DNA of 64,000 nt from Virgibacillus_F necropolis_A (lineage in GTDB: Bacteria > Bacillota > Bacilli > Bacillales > Amphibacillaceae), in assembly GCF_044793635.1 (NCBI RefSeq), contig NZ_CP084992.1, positions 248,001 through 312,000 of the forward strand, given 5' to 3'. This document shows positions 60,635 through 64,000 of this stretch, in pieces (positions within the stretch are counted from its first letter, which is position 1; each line of letters starts with the position of its first letter). The position numbers were made by a program, and so were the translations under genes. Under the pieces are notes generated by a model. That model had not been told where the DNA came from. It saw nothing but the letters and a program-made list of their open reading frames with translations, and made no database searches.

Positions 60635-61815
60635 TCCTTTAATTCATTATTTTTATTGGGCACATGGTTTAGTACCACATGTTTTTCTATGTCATTTAAG
60701 ATTTCTTGCATCCAGGGACCTCTACGTTTGTTTGGAAATAAAGAAATAAGGTCATGCCCGTTCACTTGCAATTCCTCCCTAGAATGGATGACAAGTGAAT
60801 CATGAATGGAGATCACCTCATTTTTAGTGAGACGGTGGTTTGGGTATAGCACATTAATCAAACGTACGAATGCATCAAAGTATGATGCGCTTAAACAATA
60901 GACAAACCATTTATTAAGTCCATGCTCTAGATAATAATCTATTGAAGTTATTAACTGCTTAACATCCCGTTTTTCCTGGTTGGAACACTTCCATGCATCA
61001 AACCATTCCTTGATAGAAACGGATGGTTCTAAATAATGAAAAAAAACTACAACCTCTGAAAACCCTCCTAGTGGGCTGACCTTTATTGGAATTTCATACA
61101 TTATATACGGATAGTTTATCATAACAGGAAGGTACTTATATATTTCTGTGCTTTTCAAATATTCAATTCCATTGTTAATATATGCCCCTCCAAAGAACTT
61201 AGTAATTTCAACACGCAGGCGTTCAACTGCAAGCTGTGTAATTTCAGGACTTATCGTTTGCATATCACTTAATGTATTGGGATTAATAACAAATCCTAGT
61301 TGACTTGAAAAACGAAGCGCACGTATAATTCTCAACGGATCTTCATGGAATCTCGCGCTACCTTTACCAACTGTTCGAATAACTTTTTGATCAAGATCTT
61401 TAATGCCATTAAACAAATCAATGATGGTACCTGAGTTATCCATCGCTAAGGCATTTATGGTAAAATCTCTGCGCTTTAGATCTTCATCGATTGTTTGAAT
61501 AAATTCAACGTTGTCCGGGTGGCGGTTATCCGAATAATTTCCATCGATACGAAAAGTTGTTACTTCATAGGACTTATGTAAATGTCTAACAATGACTGTA
61601 CCGTGCTCTAATCCGACAGGAATTACGTTTGAAAACATTCGCTGAACGTCTTCAGGTGGTGCAGAAGTAGCAATATCAATATCAGAAATTTTTCGTTTCA
61701 ATAAAAAGTCACGCACACATCCACCTACAAAGTAGGCTTTAAACCCGTGTTCTTCTAGTTTATCTATGATATGTACTGCTTCTTGAAATGTTTGATCAAG
61801 CATTCCGTTCACCAC
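60601..61815 (-). CDS. cca: CCA-adding tRNA nucleotidyltransferase
   Basis: About 400 residues. The class II nucleotidyltransferase head reads YFVGGCVRDFLLKRKISDID IATSA (GG...DxD). RRDFTINALAM and the amino-acid template for base choice in EDPLRIIRALRFSSQLGF follow. It adds or repairs the 3' CCA of tRNAs, essential where tRNA genes lack it. The ATG at 61803 (MLDQTFQEAV) and GTG codons upstream are all possible starts. It overlaps birA and follows bshA by 7 bp. Confidence 0.95.
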   Translation of the reverse strand: MVNGMLDQTFQEAVHIIDKLEEHGFKAYFVGGCVRDFLLKRKISDIDIATSAPPEDVQRMFSNVIPVGLEHGTVIVRHLHKSYEVTTFRIDGNYSDNRHPDNVEFIQTIDEDLKRRDFTINALAMDNSGTIIDLFNGIKDLDQKVIRTVGKGSARFHEDPLRIIRALRFSSQLGFVINPNTLSDMQTISPEITQLAVERLRVEITKFFGGAYINNGIEYLKSTEIYKYLPVMINYPYIMYEIPIKVSPLGGFSEVVVFFHYLEPSVSIKEWFDAWKCSNQEKRDVKQLITSIDYYLEHGLNKWFVYCLSASYFDAFVRLINVLYPNHRLTKNEVISIHDSLVIHSREELQVNGHDLISLFPNKRRGPWMQEILNDIEKHVVLNHVPNKNNELKDWIKWNPPATN

Positions 61816-61822
61816 TTTTTCT

Positions 61823-62950
61823 TTAGTTTCCTGTTAAAACACGATCGTATATATTTTGGTATTGTTTTACAATTTTTTCTGAATGAAAGTATTCCCTAGC
61901 ACGTGTGTGTGCATTTTGTGAAAATCGTTTTAGCAATGCATCATTCTGTAATAATTGTAGCGCAAAATCAGCAGCTTTGTCAGTATCACCTACATCCACA
62001 AGATAGCCGGTTTCGTTATGTTCGATTACCTCTGGTATACCGCCAACAGCTGTTCCAATACATGGAACTTCACATGCCATTGCCTCGAGTAACACTAAAC
62101 CGAAACTCTCTTTTTCCGATAAAAGTAATTTTAAATCAGATATGGATAAAAGATCACTAATGTTTTTTTGCTTTCCTAAAAATAATACGTCATCTTTAAG
62201 TCCTAATGAATCAACTAACTGGCATACGTTTGAGTATTCAGGTCCATCGCCAACAAGTAACAATTTGGATGCAACCTTTTGTTTAATCTTTTTAAATGTA
62301 TGAATTACATCCTGGATCCGTTTTACTTTGCGGAAATTTGAAATATGTATAAGTACTTTGTCGTTCTCATTAATTCCATACTCTTTCTTTATGAAAGATA
62401 TTTCTTTCTTTTTATATTCATTCTCATTTACGAAGTTATATACCACATCGATATTTTTGGTTACACCGAGCATATCTTTCGTTTGATTCACTAGACTTTT
62501 TGATACTGCCGTTACTGCATCGGATTGCTCGATTCCATGTTTTATCATCTTTTTAAATGTTTGATCTATACCTAATACTGTAATATCCGTTCCGTGTAAA
62601 GTAGTTACTATTTTAACGTCATGACTAGCAATATCTCTCGCTAGTATCGCACAAACGGCATGAGGCATCGCATAATGTACATGAAGAATATCGAGCTTTT
62701 CGCGATCGATTACATCCGCCATTTTATTTGCTAATGCAAAGTCAAAAGGAGGATATTGAAAGACTGGATAATGGTTTAGTTCCACTTCATGATAAAAGAT
62801 TGATGGATTAACTTGATTTAAGCGAAATGGTAGGCTCGATGTAATAAAATGAATTTCATTCCCCTGTTCGGCAAGTAACATACCTAGCTCCGTTGCAATT
62901 ACACCTGATCCACCTACAGTTGGATAACATGTTATACCTATTTTCATCAT
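61823..62950 (-). CDS. bshA: BshA: bacillithiol glycosyltransferase
   Basis: 375 residues of GT4. Family landmarks are CYPTVGGSGVIATELGMLLA, LDILHVHYAMPHAVCAILA, TLHGTDITVLG, HISNFRKVKRIQDVIHTFK and the EX7E of SEKESFGLVLLEAMACEVP. It transfers GlcNAc from UDP-GlcNAc to L-malate, the first step of bacillithiol synthesis. The start overlaps the mgsA stop (ATGATGA). The deacetylase gene bshB1, adjacent in B. subtilis, is not here. Confidence 0.96.
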   Translation of the reverse strand: MMKIGITCYPTVGGSGVIATELGMLLAEQGNEIHFITSSLPFRLNQVNPSIFYHEVELNHYPVFQYPPFDFALANKMADVIDREKLDILHVHYAMPHAVCAILARDIASHDVKIVTTLHGTDITVLGIDQTFKKMIKHGIEQSDAVTAVSKSLVNQTKDMLGVTKNIDVVYNFVNENEYKKKEISFIKKEYGINENDKVLIHISNFRKVKRIQDVIHTFKKIKQKVASKLLLVGDGPEYSNVCQLVDSLGLKDDVLFLGKQKNISDLLSISDLKLLLSEKESFGLVLLEAMACEVPCIGTAVGGIPEVIEHNETGYLVDVGDTDKAADFALQLLQNDALLKRFSQNAHTRAREYFHSEKIVKQYQNIYDRVLTGN

Positions 62951-63369
62951 TTATCTATATCCTTTTGTTTATTTTGTTTTACAACTTCTCTCCACTGAAA
63001 ATCCCCACGTTCCAAAGCACGGATTAATATTTCACCTGCAGCCAAATTAGTTGCTAATGGAATAAGATGGACATCACAAAGACGCATTAAAGCACTAACA
63101 TCTGGTTCGTGTGGCTGTGCAGTCAATGGATCACGGAAAAAAATAACCATATCCATTTCATTATTTGCCACCATCGCCCCAATTTGTTGGTCCCCACCCT
63201 TTGGTCCAGATTGAAATCTATGGATTGAAAGATTTGTTGCTTCATTTATTAATAATCCTGTTGTACCCGTAGCAAATACGGAATGCTTCTTGAGTACATG
63301 ACTATAAGCAATACTAAAACCGATTATTGCTTGTTTCTTCTCGTCATGTGCTATCAATGCAATATTCAT
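62947..63369 (-). CDS. mgsA: Methylglyoxal synthase
   Basis: 140 residues with ALIAHDEKKQ at the start, FATGTTGLLI (phosphate loop), GPKGGDQQIGAMVANNEMDM and FFRDPLTAQPHEPDVSALMR. It converts dihydroxyacetone phosphate to methylglyoxal, a bypass that relieves sugar-phosphate stress. It is coupled to bshA; bacillithiol takes part in methylglyoxal detoxification, so the pairing makes metabolic sense. Confidence 0.96.
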   Translation of the reverse strand: MNIALIAHDEKKQAIIGFSIAYSHVLKKHSVFATGTTGLLINEATNLSIHRFQSGPKGGDQQIGAMVANNEMDMVIFFRDPLTAQPHEPDVSALMRLCDVHLIPLATNLAAGEILIRALERGDFQWREVVKQNKQKDIDK

Positions 63370-63408
63370 GATTCTACACCTACTCTACAATAATTTATTA
63401 TCATTTAT

Positions 63409-63744
63409 TTATTTTTTAGTCCAACGATTTTTATCACGGGTCTCTATTTTATTAATCGATCGATTAAATGCATCGGATAAATCAATGTCTAGCGAATTGG
63501 CAAAACTAATGAGAACAAATAACATATCTCCTAACTCATCCTCAATGGCTTTCTCCTGTTCTGAATCTTTTTTTGGTTTCTCTCCATAATAATGGTTAAC
63601 TTCCCGAGCCATTTCGCCGAGCTCCTCTGTTAATCTAGCCATCTGAGCTAAAGGGGAAAAGTAACCTGTTTTAAATTGTGAAATATAATCATCTACACGT
63701 TGCTGCATTTCAGTTGTTGTATATGTTTTTTTATTCGATGCCAT
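63409..63744 (-). CDS. ypjD: YpjD: MazG-like nucleotide pyrophosphohydrolase
   Basis: 111 residues of the all-alpha NTP-PPase fold. Metal-binding EExxE and ExxD motifs are RLTEELGEMAREVNHYYG and AIEDELGDMLFVLISFAN. It should hydrolyse (non-canonical) NTPs to NMP and pyrophosphate. The ATG at 63744 follows GGGGGAAT. In B. subtilis dapB lies between this gene and mgsA; here only 39 bp separate them. Confidence 0.93.
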   Translation of the reverse strand: MASNKKTYTTTEMQQRVDDYISQFKTGYFSPLAQMARLTEELGEMAREVNHYYGEKPKKDSEQEKAIEDELGDMLFVLISFANSLDIDLSDAFNRSINKIETRDKNRWTKK

Positions 63745-63833
63745 CTATATTCCCCCTGAAAAATTATTAACTCCCTTCATGTTAGCTAATAGGCATTAAT
63801 TTGACAAATTATTGACCTGTAAATACTACTGTA

Positions 63834-63862
63834 TTGTTCATTTGGTTATAATTGGCTATAAT
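63834..63862 (+). promoter_or_regulatory. Promoter of the YitT/YpjC-like gene
   Basis: TTGTTC (63834-63839), a 17-bp spacer and a perfect TATAAT (63857-63862). Confidence 0.65.
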
Positions 63863-63914
63863 AGGAAAAGTGCGCTTTTGTAAGATTATATCAACAGAAA
63901 AGGAGGCTTTCACA

Positions 63915-64000
63915 ATGGTATTTGGGATAAAAATTAAAAACGTCATCTTTATTTTAATAGGTGCAGCAATCTTTTCTTTTGGCATTGTTCATTTTAATAT
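63915..64000 (+). CDS. YitT/YpjC-like membrane protein (3' partial)
   Basis: The gene starts at the ATG at 63915 behind AAAAGGAGG and runs off the window after 28 codons: MVFGIKIKNVIFILIGAAIF, then SFGIVHFN. The first helix and FGIVHFN match the start of YitT-family (DUF161/DUF2179) membrane proteins. Its place divergent from ypjD is that of ypjC in B. subtilis. The function of the family is unknown. Confidence 0.7.
   Translation, partial: MVFGIKIKNVIFILIGAAIFSFGIVHFN

Noticed and set aside
1..64000. CRISPR arrays, tRNA/rRNA genes, prophage or toxin-antitoxin modules
   Set aside because: No regularly spaced direct repeats, no tRNA cloverleaf or rRNA sequence, and no phage structural or toxin-antitoxin gene pair could be recognised by eye.

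Overview
The window reads as a chromosomal segment of a low-GC, endospore-forming member of the Bacillaceae. Oceanobacillus/Virgibacillus-like relatives are the best guess. The evidence is the AT-rich sequence, strong AGGAGG ribosome-binding sites, frequent GTG/TTG starts, spore-related genes (CotF-like coat protein, YqfQ, a LysM-M14 wall peptidase) and a long block (about 37.5-64 kb) matching the Bacillus subtilis ypjC-mgsA-bshA-cca-birA-panBCD-dinG-ypmAB-aspB-asnS-dnaD-nth-ponA-recU-yppC-gpsB-rnpB-ypsC-ypwA-bpsAB order.

0-7.7 kb: a YkqA-type gamma-glutamylcyclotransferase cut by the window edge, a coat protein, three very small genes, D-serine dehydratase, a CPBP membrane protease, the AlkD alkylpurine glycosylase, a DUF421 membrane protein, and an Fpg/Nei glycosylase followed at once by endonuclease IV. 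7.7-11.1 kb: an unusual segment bounded by 26-bp imperfect inverted repeats (23/26 identical, TG...CA ends). It holds an orphan group II intron domain V, tnrA, the ammonium transporter amtB and a wrecked xerS-type recombinase. Both tnrA and amtB have a perfect TnrA box upstream. 11.2-20.3 kb: the divergent citA/citR pair, a DUF3231 protein, a P1 aminopeptidase, acylphosphatase, ferredoxin, a LysM-M14 peptidase, a histidine phosphatase, an MsrA-MsrB fusion and YqfQ.

20.4-33.9 kb: sbcDC, diverging from a yolD-like gene with a LexA-type box between them; a tatA-tatA-tatC-yozE operon; thyA-dfrA-mobA; an NlpC/P60 hydrolase; fhs-ypgQ; and a cold-shock gene with a long leader. 33.8-36.4 kb: a YhhQ/VUT queuosine-precursor transporter behind a complete promoter plus preQ1-I riboswitch, converging on an IS1182-family insertion sequence.

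37.5-64 kb: housekeeping genes for alkylpyrone synthesis (bpsAB), tRNA maturation (RNase P RNA, CCA-adding enzyme), the cell wall and division (PonA, GpsB), recombination and repair (RecU, Nth, DinG), pantothenate (panBCD), biotin ligation, bacillithiol (bshA) and methylglyoxal. dapB and bshB1, normally inside this operon in B. subtilis, are absent here. Several families of intergenic palindromic repeats recur: two near-identical hairpin copies, a shared CTAGCTCCAGCGCC motif, and a MITE-like element nested in another repeat at 53.8-54.2 kb.

No tRNA, rRNA or CRISPR array was seen. All assignments rest on reading the sequence and on remembered family motifs. No searches were run.
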